From Adiantum capillus-veneris (Eukaryota > Streptophyta > Polypodiopsida > Polypodiales > Pteridaceae): a stretch of 64,000 bases of DNA. The notes beneath the pieces were generated by a model that made no database searches, was not told where the DNA came from, and saw only the letters and a list, made by a program, of their open reading frames with translations. The stretch lies in NCBI GenBank assembly GCA_014529385.2, contig CM043966.1, positions 91,186,587 to 91,250,586 of the forward strand. The letters run 5' to 3'. A program made the translations under genes and the position numbers. Below are positions 42,575-55,380 of this stretch, in pieces; within the stretch, counting starts at the first letter, position 1, and the number at the start of each line of letters is the position of its first letter.

Positions 42575-43136
42575 ATGTTTTGCTCTTTAGAAGGTTGGGT
42601 AGAACATCTCAACAAGACATGGTCCAAAAAGCGGGCAACTACTAAGTGGAGTTTAGTTGGAAACATTTGGAAGGCCAAATGGAAAGAGAGAGACAAAGTT
42701 TTCCTCCGAAAAGTTCTCTTTGAATTCTTGCCAACTGGAGTTAAAGCTAAAGCAAGAGGCTTGGGGCGAAGGTGCTTATTGGCCTTTGACTCTAGACGCA
42801 TTGACAATGAGGATCTGCAGACAGACTTCTGCATAGTAAGAGCTATAGTTTTGAGAGCAATTTGGCAATCCATGAACGAGCTACTCTTTCAAAAAAAAAT
42901 GCGAGCCTCTCGACAAAAGTGATGTTCTTGAATCATGCTGGTGGAAAATCCATTGTAGAAGGAATAGAAAGTGAAAACTTCTTTAAAAGTAGTACTCATG
43001 GAAGTACGGGCCCTAGATGTGTTTTTTATGGAGTTCCCTTGTGCAAATGTGCAAAGGATATGTCAAGGATACTTGTAGCTTTCGTCGATTAATACAATTC
43101 AAACTCAATTGAGCGCATTAAAAAACAAAAAAAAAT
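42575..43136 (+). pseudogene. Possible LINE ORF2 C-terminal remnant with A-rich tail
   Basis: The frame 42575-42922 includes WSKKRATTKWSLVGNIWKAK, KVFLRKVLFEFLPTGVKAKA and AIVLRAIWQSMNEL, reminiscent of the RT zinc-finger (zf-RVT) region of plant LINEs, but the Cys residues are missing or shifted. The unit ends in an A-rich tail (43119-43136) as LINE insertions do. The assignment is tentative. Confidence 0.35.
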
Positions 43137-43803
43137 TCTTAAATACGACATCTTCATTAGCACTCAAGTCAAACTTCTCCTTTTGACAAATTTTCCTTCC
43201 TTGTCCACTATCTTCATCATAAACTACACTAACTTATTCACATCCATTAATTAATTTGTCGGAGAGATTCTCAAGGAATCTCTCATTTCAAAGGTAAAGT
43301 CTCTCCTCTGTGCTCGATTGTCGACCATCCCCTTCTCCAATCGTGCACTGCGCACTCCCCCACCCCCTGTGCACCTCGTTGCAAAATAGCGCGCTCTCGG
43401 ATCATGAGCTCAGCGCCTTGCAGCTTTGCTTGGTCCTTCCCTGACGACGACTTGCATGCCTTACGCTTCATCCCCTGCGCTCCTGGACTCTAATTGTACG
43501 AGCACCAACTCGGGGTCATGGCTTTCCCCACCCCTTTGAAGCTCCCTGTTGAAGCTCCCTCTTGGTCTGCCGATTTTGCTTCAGTTGCCATGCATCTAAT
43601 TCTTCCCCAAAGGACACGTGCATATACACTCTCCTGCGCCTCCCACGAGTGCTAACCAAACCGCCTCTTGCATAAACCGCCTCCTGCAAATTCTCCCTCT
43701 TGCACTTGTCGACGGCCTCCCTTTTCCCCTTGCAAGCACGACAGCAACATCCCTATACTGACTCAGATAGTACGCCTTGGCCACCCCAGGTCCGTCGCAG
43801 CTT

Positions 43804-43860
<57 letters not shown>

Positions 43861-44561
43861 CCCTCTCCAGGACAGCTGCGTTGCAGGTCCGCAGAGAGCT
43901 CTCGCGTCCGCGCCTGTCGGTGTTCTGCCCGAAATTGACAAAAAAAATATCATTTTCCTGCCTGCAAAAAAAATCTGCTCCTCTCACTCACCTCCTGACA
44001 CGCGGCCCTGTCCCCACCATTTTCTCACGGGGAGTCTCCTTTCGCTTTAGCTTTTGCGAGGTATCTGAGCAGATCCCGTCTAAATTGACCTGCTGGGAAA
44101 ATTGAGGCAACATATTCGTATGATCCATAGCAATAGTTAGTCTTCAAGTGCTACTATTCTTCCTTTTCTACTTCCATGTGGTATTAGAGTATGACTTGCT
44201 TCTAAGGGTTTGCCCTGCGTAAGGAGGACCTATTTTCAAATCCTAATAGGTGCATCCATTCTCCTTGAGGTCAAGTATCCTCTCCTCTAGTATACCTTGA
44301 GCTAGCCAGTGATACAATTTTCCTCCTATCAACACTACATGTAACCATTCACGTTGGCATGGATGGGGGCTACATATCTACTAACATAATCTGACGGAAG
44401 GGGGAGCCCTTTACATGTGTTGCAATTTTACGACCTGAAAGCTAAAGTTCAAAACTAAAAAAAGCTCTTTTGCACGCGATAAAGAGCGGAGAGATGGGGA
44501 GAGAGAGAGGCCGCCGAAGGCAGCCGGCCGTACCATAGCCTTAAAGGAGATGAAAACACCT

Positions 44562-44603
<42 letters not shown>

Positions 44604-45708
44604 TCTCTATGCATTATTGACAATGCGATGAGAGTGAAGGCACTACCTTGGGTAGATATGAGATATTTGTAATTTATAGAAGACGATGGAATATATCATA
44701 CATTGTGTGTGTGTGTGTGTGTGTGTGTCTCCATCCATCCCCCCACTGTGCATATTCAATCAATATGTAACTAAGCAAACAAAGATAATGGAAATGGACT
44801 TTCCACCATCTAATGAGTGTAATTCACCTGGGTTGCATGATAGATGCCGATTGGTAGACATCCCCTTAATACAATCCTCACATGAATTTTTTTTTTCTTT
44901 TAAACTATAACGGCCCAAATCAAGCACAAGAACCGAGTCGCGTAACTTATATTTCCATGCCTTGTGTCGCTTGCTTTAACCCAAAGAACCAAAAGATGTA
45001 AGGCCAAAACCTACATAATGTTTTTAGGTTGAGCCATCTTCTAAAGAGGGCAAGGTAAGTTTAAGATGTAACATTTGAAAAGATGCTCTCCCTTCCCCAT
45101 TTGGCAATTGCTTGTAGCAATGTGAGCTGACGTGGATGGCTACGAGCAATTTCCATAAGGAGAAAAGCCACAATATTATTTTCACTAGCAACAAGCTAAC
45201 ATTGCACAACCTTCAATGGATGGGTGCAATTGTTCCTTGCTTCTTCTTTGCGTGATGCAAATTTTGCCATTCACTGCGCGAGCTAGGTTGTCTACAACCC
45301 ACCATTAAATCTACGGACAAAACTGCTGCTACATTGACCACTAGTTTCTAATTGAAATTGTAAAATCCCGGTTTGATTTTGAGCTTGCCTTTAAGAAAAT
45401 CGGGAAATTTATACAAGTTTTAGCGTAACTACAGGCAAAAGCCTCAAATTTTGACCTAGAAATTGGGAGAAATAGCCAAAGTGTGCAAACATATATTTAC
45501 CTTGATTATGTAATAACAATTTGAAGAATGCAGCAAAGCTAGCTATGCCATGTGGCGAGAATTAAGTGGATCTTAAAATAGGAGAGTTTGTAAAATAAAA
45601 AACGCATGGTAAAACACAGACAGAAATAACAAAAAACGCAATGGTGCAAGAAGATCAAAGCACTGGGCCGCAGCACATCATGAAAAGGAGATGGAAGCGC
45701 AAAGAGAT
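43137..45708. other. No recognisable gene; several dinucleotide repeats
   Basis: (GA)n at 43815-43857, (CT)n at 44572-44598 and (GT)n at 44704-44728 are embedded in non-coding sequence. TGGTATTAGAGTATGACTTGC near 44177 is a worn primer-site-like sequence, so an old LTR element may underlie part of this region. Confidence 0.45.

Positions 45709-45745
<37 letters not shown>
45709..45745. repeat. (GA)n microsatellite
   Basis: A GA run of about 35 bp just before the PPR-derived tandem array; each array unit also ends in a short GA run. Confidence 0.9.
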
Positions 45746-45746
<1 letters not shown>

Positions 45747-45782
45747 GCGTTGTGCACTAAAACGCAGAATAAAGAGAGAGAG

Positions 45783-46650
45783 GTTATTGGCACTGCCTTG
45801 GCTAACATGCTTTGATCGCGGCAGGAAGCTCTGGACTGTTTTCACAAAAAGTGCTTGGCACTGCCTTGGCTAACATGTATAACAAATGTGGTGTACTTCA
45901 TGAAGCACAAAAAGTGCTAGACGAGCTTCCTCTCCAGAATGTCATCTCTTGGATTGCTTTGATTGCGGGATATGCTCTGGACTATTTTCACAAAAGAGAG
46001 AGAGGTTATTGGCACTGCCTTGGCTAACATGCTTTGATCGCGGCAGGAAGCTCTGGACTGTTTTCACAAAAAGTGCTTGGCACTGCCTTGGCTAACATGT
46101 ATGACAAATGTGGTGTACTTCATGAAGCACAAAAAGTGCTAGACGAGCTTCCTCTCCAGAATGTCATCTCTTGGATTGCTTTGATTGCGGGATATGCTCT
46201 GGACTGTTTTCACAAAAGAGAGAGAGGTTATTGGCACTGCCTTGGCTAACATGCTTTGATCGCGGCAGGAAGCTTTGGACTGTTTTCACAAAAAGTGCTT
46301 GGCACTGCCTTGGCTAACATGTATGACAAATGTGGTGTACTTCATGAAGCACAAAAAGTGCTAGACGAGCTTCCTCTCCACAATGTCATCTCTTGGATTG
46401 CTTTGATTGCGGGATATGCTCTGGACTGTTTTCACAAAAAAGAGAGAGAGGTTATTGGCACTGCCTTGGCTAACATGCTTTGATCGTGGCAGGAAGCTCT
46501 GAACTGTTTTCACAAAAAGTGCTTGGCACTGCCTTGGCTAACATGTATGACAAATGTGGTGTACTTCATGAAGCACGAAAAGTGCTAGACGAGCTTCCTC
46601 TCCAAAATGTCATCTCTTGGAATGCTTTGATTGCGGGATATGCTCAATAG
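45783..46650 (+). repeat. 222-bp tandem array derived from a PPR gene
   Basis: Units start with GTTATTGGCACTGCC at 45783, 46005, 46227 and 46451 (periods 222, 222 and 224). They are almost identical; unit 4 diverges after about 46640. Each unit encodes VLGTALANMYDKCGVLHEAQ and LDELPLQNVISWIALIAGYA, one L/S-type PPR motif plus the start of the next. Each unit also contains GCACTGCCTTGGCTAACATG twice, 67 bases apart, a likely seed for unequal exchange. No continuous protein is encoded across units, because TGA follows the second copy. Confidence 0.85.
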
Positions 46651-49600
46651 TGGCAGGGCCAGGAAGCTCTCGACTGTTTTCACAAAAAGTGCTTGACGAG
46701 CTTCCTCTTCTGAATGTCGTCTCTTGGAATGCTTTGATCATGGGATATTGCCCAATAGCGGCAGGGCCAGGAAACTTTGGGCTTTTCAGCACATGCAAAG
46801 AGAAGGAAGGTCTCCAAATGCATTCAACTATGCTTGTATCTTGAAGGCATGTGGCGTTATGCAAGATGCTGATATTGGGCTTCCTGTCCAGAATGTCATC
46901 TCTTGGAATGCTTTGATCGCGGGATATGCTCAATAGTGGCAGGGCACGAAGCTCTAGACTGTTTTTACAAAAAGTGCTTGATGAGCTTCCTCTCTGGAAT
47001 GTCGTCTCTTGGAATGCTTTGATCGCGGGATATTGCCCAATAACGGTAGGGCCAGGAAACTTTGGGCTATTTTCAGCACATGCAAAGAGAAGGAAGCTCT
47101 CCAAATGCATTCATCTACACTTGTAGCTTAAAGGCATGTGGCGTTATGCAAGATGCTGATATGGGCAAAAGAATTGACATTGTTGGAAAAAACAGTGTAC
47201 TTGGCACTGCCTTGGCATGTATGCAGAAAGCACAAAAAGTGCTTGAGGAGCTTATTGTTCGGAGTGGCATCTCTTGGAATGCACTGATTGTAGGATACGC
47301 ACAATAGGAGTGCCACGGCTAGAAAGCTTTAGGCTGTTTTTAGCGGTTGCAAAGTGAGGGCTTCTGTCCATATGCAATCACCTATGCATGCATCTTAAAG
47401 GCATGTGGCTCTACCCAAGATGTTGATATGGGCTTAAATATTTTCTATGATATTGTTAACCAAGGGTTGTTGCAAAAATTGTTGTGCTTGGCAATTCCTT
47501 GCTCCACACACATCCGTTTTCTCTTGAAACGTCGCCAAGCAAGCAACAGTAAAGGCTACACAAGCAAAAATAAAGAGTAACAAGATGAATCTTCCTTTTG
47601 TGAGCTCACTTAAAGACTGTGCTAACAAGAAGGTTTTGTACCAAGGCAGTAGCAGTTATGCTGATATTTGCGATAGTGGGTTGGTTACTTGAAAAGAATG
47701 CATACTTGGGAAAATTGTTGGTCAATAATTATGTCAAGTGCGGTGCACCGCACAAAAAATCTTTGACGATGTTACTATGCGAGATGTCATCTTGTGGAAT
47801 GCACTGATTGCAGGATATGCCCAACCGAGACAAGGCTAGGAAGTTGTGGGCTGTTTTCACCTGATGCATAGTGAGGGACTACTGTCTCCAGATGCAATCA
47901 CCTACACGTGCATTTGAAAGGCAGGCGCAATGTGGCTCTACACAAGATGCTGATATGCACACAAATATTCACGATGATATTGCTAGTCAGAGGCTACTGA
48001 AAACCGATGTGCTCGGCACTACCTTGGTCAATGTGTATGCCAAATGTGGTGCACTTGAGAAAGCATAAATAGTGCTTGAGGAGCTTTTTTTTTGAAACAG
48101 CGTCTCTTGGAATGCACTGCTGTTTCAAAAAACTTTCATGATTTGCTATGCCTTGCTTGATATGTATGTTGAATGTGGGACACTTCAAAAAGCACAAAAA
48201 GTGCTTGAGGAGCTTTTTATCCGGATTGTTTTCTCTTGGAGTGCATTGATTGAGGGATGCGTGTAACAAGAGCAAGCCAAAAAGCTCAAGGCTATTTTCA
48301 ATGGATGCAAAGCAAGAGCTTCTCTCTAGATGTAATCACATACGCATGCATCTTGACCTTCTGTATCAAGGCACTAGGATTGATGCTGATATTCGCGATA
48401 GTGGGTAACTTGAAAAGAATGCATACTTGGAAAAATGTTGTTCAGTATGTATGTCAAGTGTTGTTAGTGCGCAACAAGTCTTTGATGTGCTTACTGTATG
48501 GGTCGTAGTCTTGTGGAACGCACTGATTGCAGGATATGCTCAGCAGAGATGCAATCACCTATGCATGGAGGCATGTGGCTGTACCCAAGATGTTGATATG
48601 GGCTTAAATATTTTCTTTGATATTGTTAGCAAAGGGTTCTTGCAAAATTTGTTGTGCTTGGCAATGCCTTGCTCCACACACATCCATTTTCTCTCGCAAC
48701 ACCCCCAAGCAAGCAGCAATAAAGGCTAGACAAGCAAAATTCAAGAGCAAGAGAACGAGTCTTTCTTTTCTTAGCTCACTTAAAGACTGTGCTAAGGAGA
48801 GGATTTTGTACCAAGGCAATAGCATTCATGCTGATATTTGAGATAGTGAGTTACTTGAAAAAAATGCATACTTGGGGAAAATGTTGGTCAGTAAGTATGT
48901 CAAGTGCGGTGCACCTATCAAGTCTTTGACAAGGTTACCGTGCAAGATTTCATCTTGTGGAATGCACTGATTGCAGGATAAGCCTAGACAGGGCTAGGAA
49001 GCTGTGGGCTGTTTTCAGCTGGTGGGTAGCAAGGGCCTATCCCTAGACGCAATCACCAACGCATGCATCTTAAAGGCATGCGCATTGTGGATCTACGCAA
49101 GATGCTGATATAGACACAAAAATTCACAATGATATTGTTAGTCTAAGGCTACTGAAAAGAGATGTGCTAATCTGTTTTCAGCAGATGCGAAGCGAGGGCC
49201 TCTCTCCAGATGCAATCACCTATGTATGAATTAATGTGGCTCTACACAAGATGCTAATGCAAGGCGAGGGCCTCTGTCCATATGCAATCACCTACGCATG
49301 CATCTTGAAGGCATGCGACTCTACACAAGATGTTGATATGGGCTTAAAAATCTGCTCTAATATTATTACTGAGGGGCTGTTGCAAAAGATTGTTGTGCTT
49401 GGCAACGCCTTGGTCGATATGTATGCCAAATGTGGTGCATATTGTAAAGCACACAAAGCTCTTGAGGACCTTCTGTCCAGAATGTCGTGCATTGATTGCG
49501 GGATATGCACAACAGAAGCAGGGCCAGAGAGCTCCAGGTTGATTCCAGCGACCAATGCATAGCAAGGACTTCTCTCCAGGTGCAATCATATATGCGTGCA

Positions 49601-50900
49601 TCTAGAAGGCACGTGGCTCTATGCAAGATACTGATATGGGCATGAAAATTCTTGCTCATATTGTTAGTCAAGGGTTGTTGAAAAAGGGTATCGTGCACAA
49701 TGCCTTGGTTGACGTGTTTGCTAAATGTGGTGCCCTTAAGAGAGCACAAAAAGTGCTCAAGGAGCTTTTTGTCCAGAGTTTGGACACTTCGAATGCACAT
49801 ATTGAAGGATTTGCCACACAGGGTAGGGCCAAAAAACTCCAGTCTGTTTTCAGCAGATGCGAAGCGAGGGCCTCTCTCCAGATGCAATCAGCTACGTATG
49901 CATCTTGAAAGCATGTGGCTCTACGCAAGATGCTGATGTGGGCACAAAAAAATCACAATTGTATTGTTAGTTAAAGGCTATTGAAAAATGATGTCATACT
50001 TTGCACTGCCTTGGTCGATATGTATGCCAATCACTGATTGCAAGATATGCACCACAAGAGCAGGGCCAAAAAGCTCTAGGCTATGTTCAGTGGATGCAAA
50101 GTGAGGGCCTTTGTCCAGATGAAATCACCTACGCGTGCATCTTGAAGGCATGTGGCTCTATGCACGATGCTGATATGGACTTCAAAATTCATTGTGATAT
50201 GGTTAGTCTCGGGTTGTTGCAATAAACTATCGTGCTTTGCAATGCCTTTGTCGATATGTAGGCCAAATCTGTTGTACTTTAGGGAGCACAGAAAGTACTT
50301 GAGGACATTTATGTATGGAATGTCGTCTCTTGGAGTGCATTGATTACGGGATATGTGCAACATGAGCAGGACCAAAAATCTCTAGGTTGTTTTTAGCGGA
50401 TGCAAAGTGATGGCCTCTCTCCTGATGCATTCACATACGCATGCATCTTGAAGGCATGTGGCTCTACACAAGATGTTGATATGTGCATAAAAATTCACAC
50501 TGATATTGTTATTCGGGAAATGTTGAAAAAGATGTCATTCTTGGGAATGCCTAGGTTGACATGTTTGCTAAATTTGGTGCACTTTAGAAATTCACTTCTG
50601 ATATTGTTAGTCCGAGGGTTGTTGCAAAAAATGTCATGCTTGGCATGCCTTGCGCGATATGTATGCCAAATGTGGTGCACTTCAGAAGCACAAAAAGTGC
50701 TTGAGGAGCTTCCTGTTCGGAACATCATCTCTTGGAGTGTATCGATTGTGGGATATGCACAAGAGGAGTAGGGCATAAATCTTTAGGTTGTTTTTAGTCG
50801 ATGCAAATCGAGGGCCTCTCTCCTGATGCAATCATGTACGCCTGCATCTTGAAACCATGTGGTGCAGTTTAGAGAGCACCAAAACTTCTCGAAAAGCTTC
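46617..50900 (+). pseudogene. Degenerate PPR gene or gene array
   Basis: About 4.3 kb of plus-strand sequence in which PLS-type PPR phrases recur every 230-350 bases in changing frames: LKACGSTQDVDMG-like at about 46849, 47128, 47398, 47930, 48566, 49080, 49308, 49610, 49911, 50144 and 50452; MYAKCGA-like; KVLEELPVRNIISWSVSIVG; MQSEGLCPDEITYACILKAC. Local duplication is visible (46605-46880 against 46885-47140). No frame holds more than two motifs before a stop or shift. PPR proteins bind organelle RNA; this copy cannot make one. It is too long for one ordinary PPR gene (about 12 L-P-S triplets), so several tandem copies or an expanded gene are likely. Confidence 0.75.
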
Positions 50901-51245
50901 CCATCCGGAGCTAGAATGCACCGATTGCAAGATTTGACCCAAAGGGGTACTTTTCGGTGGACACGAAACGATGGCCTCTCTCCTGATTGCAAGATTTTCT
51001 CCACAAGGGCAACCAGGGACCATCCGGAAGATTCAACCTACCCTAAGACCACGGACATCAAAAGTAATGTAGGTTTTGGTATGCATGATAGAAAAAGTGA
51101 ATGTGAGAGTCAACATGTTGGAAAAATTCGAGCAACACATAATGGTGGGAAGGTGATGCAACAACGCAAGAGAGGTCTGGCAGTCGATCCATCCAGCATT
51201 GTGCTTCGTGCAGACGACGAATAGCAAAGGTACACTCATATTTTG
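50901..51245 (+). other. Right edge of the PPR remnant; unassigned open frame
   Basis: The frame 50859-51224 joins a last PPR trace to a basic, low-similarity segment (SNVGFGMHDRKSECESQHVG...). I do not recognise it. It could be the tail of the old gene or unrelated sequence. Confidence 0.3.
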
Positions 51246-54200
51246 TGTTTTGATTTCCTCTATGTGATGTCAAAGTTCTTAGATTACATCATGTATACAA
51301 TAAAGCAATGAATTTATATCATTTTTGTTGAAAAGATTTCAGATGAAGGTGACAACAACTTGTTATGCCCAACAAAGGGACACACGGACAATACAACAAG
51401 ACATGGCAATGCAGAATGATACATGTCTTTATTAAACATTGGTAATGAGTTCTTCCTTGTACAATTATGATATTCTACAATAAAAAGTCCCTCTAACACC
51501 GAAGGAGAAGCATAAGTCCCCCTTCAACACTGGAGGGGATACAAGTGGCGAGGGAAGGGCACATTCCTTACGGTATCTTTATAAATGTGGAGAACTGTGC
51601 CAGCTCCACACCATACATACGTGTGGTTTTTTTTTTTGGCACAAGCATTGCAAATGCACAAAATGCATCTTGCTCCGTTTTTATTATAATGTGGAAATTT
51701 TTACATCCACACTTTTTTTAATGCAAAATCTCATTTGTGATGCGAGGTCGTAGAGCTTATGGCGAAATCTTTGAGGAAAGATGTTGTGGAGCCTTCATCA
51801 AAAGCTATGCCATGCGATAAAATCCACACTACTATCAATTTTTTACTTCTTACCATATACATAGTGAAGCAATCAAGGCAAACTAGTTGCTTGCCACTGA
51901 CACATAGTGTCTTTGATAAGCAAAGAATACAAGCTCGAACCCATGATTAAGAAGTTGAGGGGCCAGCGATGGAGGAGCTTGCCTTTGAGCTCATCGACTT
52001 GCTGTAGGTAGGGAAAGCCTATGTGGAGCGGAGCCTAGTGTAGATCTAGAGGCAGCCATGACCAACATCAACAGAAGTTGGGCAGTATATAAGCAACCAC
52101 CATGAGCAGCAGGTCAAAAGGCCGATTTCCATATCAGATCAGTACCAAGAGAACAGATTCAAGAGGGTTGGGTGTCGCGTCTGTGGGAGATGGCCGCCTT
52201 GACTAGGTGGCAAAGAGAGACAGTTCGCAGCAGGGCGGGGCTAGAGGTGACAGAATCAAATATGTCGTCTTGCGGGTGAAACTGCATCCTCTAGCAGGGG
52301 TTTGTGTAACTCTCCGCCTCTTTTGGCAGAGTTACTGAGAGAGGGTGGCGGTAGACAAGCTCGGCTCTGACGTGCACAGGCGTGGTTAACCCCTGCTATG
52401 CACGAAACGCCTCAGAGATGTACCAGAGCAGCTCAAAGTGCATATAGGTTGGACCTAACCCTAACATCAATACAATAGATTGAGATTGGCTAATAGTCAT
52501 GAAAAGAGAAAATCAAATCTTCATGATAAAGAAAGTTGTGTTGGAGGACAATCATAGGCATCAAAATATCCATAGGATTGGTATAATCTTGCCATAGGCA
52601 AGCCAATATCAATACCATGATTAAGGGTTAGACCAAAGACATATAGCTAATGAATGGGGTGCTCCATGGTTGGAGGTAACTGTCTTCAAGATAGCATGAG
52701 CAACCTGTTTTGGCGTAGTTATAGATCATAGTGGTCGAAGTGGATTAAATTCATCAAGGAGGTTAGCTTGGATGTTAAGCAAAGAGTGGTAACACCCAAC
52801 TTTTGGGGCCATAGAAAATATGTCTCCACCCGCTTCACATCTTGGAGGATTTTTGGGTGAATATGTGTGGTTTGCATCACCACTAGCATATATACTTGGG
52901 AGAGACATAAATTGGTTGTTGGGATATACTAGCATCTCTAAATTGTGTGTCAATGGGATTAGGACTACAACTGACGCGTTTTAATCAAATTTTAATACAT
53001 GCTTGATTGCATTCTCAAACATTTTAGATGCTCTCCTTTTACCTTCTCGTTTATAAGCTTTATCCAATCCCCTTATAATGCCTTGATGATACACATGGAA
53101 TTTTTTATAGTCTTGTGGGCTCTCAGTATGAAATAGTTCATTATTTGTGGACACAAATGCCACTACTTGTGAGCAATTTGGTGAAACTCTTTTGTTAAGA
53201 CACCTAAATATAGACCTCTATGATAAAAAAGATAATTTATGTGAAGCTTTGCCATTAGGGTGATGGAAGAGTTTTGAGTGCAAGAGCAACAAATTGAAGA
53301 CATGCAAGGTGCAAGTGAGACATCGAGAGGTCAACCCCCTCATCATACATATTCCTGGTGTCGAAAAGCTCTAAACAATTACAACGCACTAGTTTTTCAT
53401 GGTTTAGTTATAATTTTCCAAAAGATTTAAAGTTTCGGAAAACCACTGGATTTTATATAGCCCAATTTAGAAAATTGCTCTTTGAAAATGTTGTCTAGAT
53501 GCCCCTTCTTATTTTTATAGATTTCCTGATGGATGAAAGCCTTTAAATAGCATTGGAAGTTGGGTCTCTTTTCCAGGAAACTCCCCCATACACTAAGGCT
53601 GCTCAACTAACGGAGCACTTTTAAATTCCCTACATCAGCCCAGTTTACACTGCCCAATAGCTATATTTTTTGGGCTACATAAGGCCTTAGTAAAGCAAGG
53701 AACTCCTGGGAGCAATTGCAGACCATTGGATAAAGCTTGTTGATTAGTGCCACATTGCTTTTTATACTGAGTAGGTCACACACACACACACTCTTTCTCA
53801 TCCTCTTATGTAGGCCGTTGAGACTTTTCACATTATTGAGTTTTCCATCCATTGGCTCTTTTAAAGAGGGACTTAGAGTGCAACTGTTTGCAATTGGAGT
53901 CTACCAACACAATCAAACATCAGTAGCCAATGAGTTAGGCTGTGTATTCAAAACACTACTTACATGAACTGGACCATGTTCACAATCGAAGGGTCTAGCT
54001 CTCTCAATGTTACCTCACCTCATCCTTGTCTTGTCACGGCAATTGACTTAGCATGACTATCTCAAAGTTCAGACCAAGGTAAGCAACCAAATTGAACCTT
54101 GACAGGAGTTAGAGCTACAAGGGATCATTAAGTACATGATGGCTCAAAGACATTTTAGAAGACCTTTGTTTGGTAGCCCTAAAGGAAAACCTCCAGACAA

Positions 54201-55380
54201 ACCTCAACATTTCGACCATAAGCTATATTAAGTAATTTGGTATCAGTTACCCTTGGTGCCAACTTGTTCATGGTTATACACATGCACAAGGCAATACCAA
54301 CCAATTCAAAAGGACACAATGCACAAGGCCACTTCGCCAATGACTTCCAGATACTAACCACTTGGCACAATATATATCTCCCTGATATAAGCCAATGACT
54401 TCCAAAAGCAAGCCACTTGGCACCATATAGATACAACACATGCCTTCAAAGGCCCATGCAGTTCTCTTCTTTATTTTCTTTGACTTCAGGAGGTCGTTAA
54501 AGTTCCTTCAAACAGGGTGCATTTTAAGGGAAAGAAGGCTCTGTTTGGCTGTCCAACCTAGGCACAATTGACCACTCCAAAAAGTTTCGGGATGTTCCGC
54601 TCTAGCATAAGCTGGGAGGCAATAATCTACATGGGGCTAGGGAATCCAGTGGAGTGGCCTCCTAACAGTCTTCCACAGTGCACATGGACAACATCTTCCA
54701 CAAAAACATCTTGACTAATCAAGAGCTGATCAGTGAAACAGGTCAACATTAACTCCAAATAGCAATGTGAGTTCACCAATAGAATGCCAACAATGCAGTT
54801 GAGTCGGACAGCGAAACCCAAAAGAGGCGCATCTGTTCTATGCTGTCTGCATGCAACCAAAAGGCATATGATGAGATAAGTGTTAAGTTATGTTCCACTA
54901 TAAGCTTCAAAAGATCTGCACTTACAAATTTAAGAATTACGAACAATGAAGGGAGCTTAGGGATTGTCCACCGTATGGGCCATCCAAGTGGGTATCCTTA
55001 TTCTTAAAACAACCGTATAGTCGCATGCTCCTGAAAATCAACAGCTGATAACGGCTCCATTCGAAAATAAAAAATCTGCATTCCCCACGACTGCCTGAAA
55101 AAAGGTGAAAATTCTTGAATGCAACATTGCCCAAAAAGTCAGTGACATGGTGGACTATTATCATATGCAGACCATCCAAAAGTTATCCCACTGATTGTAT
55201 TGCCATAATGTCAAAATTTTCTTGTCGGAGGGTGTTGCGTTTACCAAGGAAATGATACGATTTAGCTTGACAACTTTTCCTGCTTGAAGGCATACGGGAA
55301 AATTACAAGAAGGGACAGTCCAAAGTAATCCTTGAAATATGCACACCCTCCGAAGTATATATGTACCTTTCTAGGGAAGG
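51246..55380. other. No recognisable gene
   Basis: About 4.1 kb of moderately AT-rich sequence. Short open frames on both strands (52726-52953, 52981-53163, 53661-53852, 54179-54439, 54627-54860, 54937-55179, all minus) lack any motif I know and are not supported. A repeated phrase CCAATGACTTCCA with CACTTGGCAC occurs around 54336 and 54392. Part of this stretch is likely the 3' flank of the minus-strand PPR gene. Confidence 0.5.

Noticed and set aside
43700-44050. An open frame with Arg-Glu repeats
   Set aside because: Driven by the (GA)n tract at 43815-43857; no family signature in the rest.
45783-46650. A CRISPR-like or satellite array
   Set aside because: The units are 222 bp, lack unique spacers and encode a PPR motif; the host is a plant.
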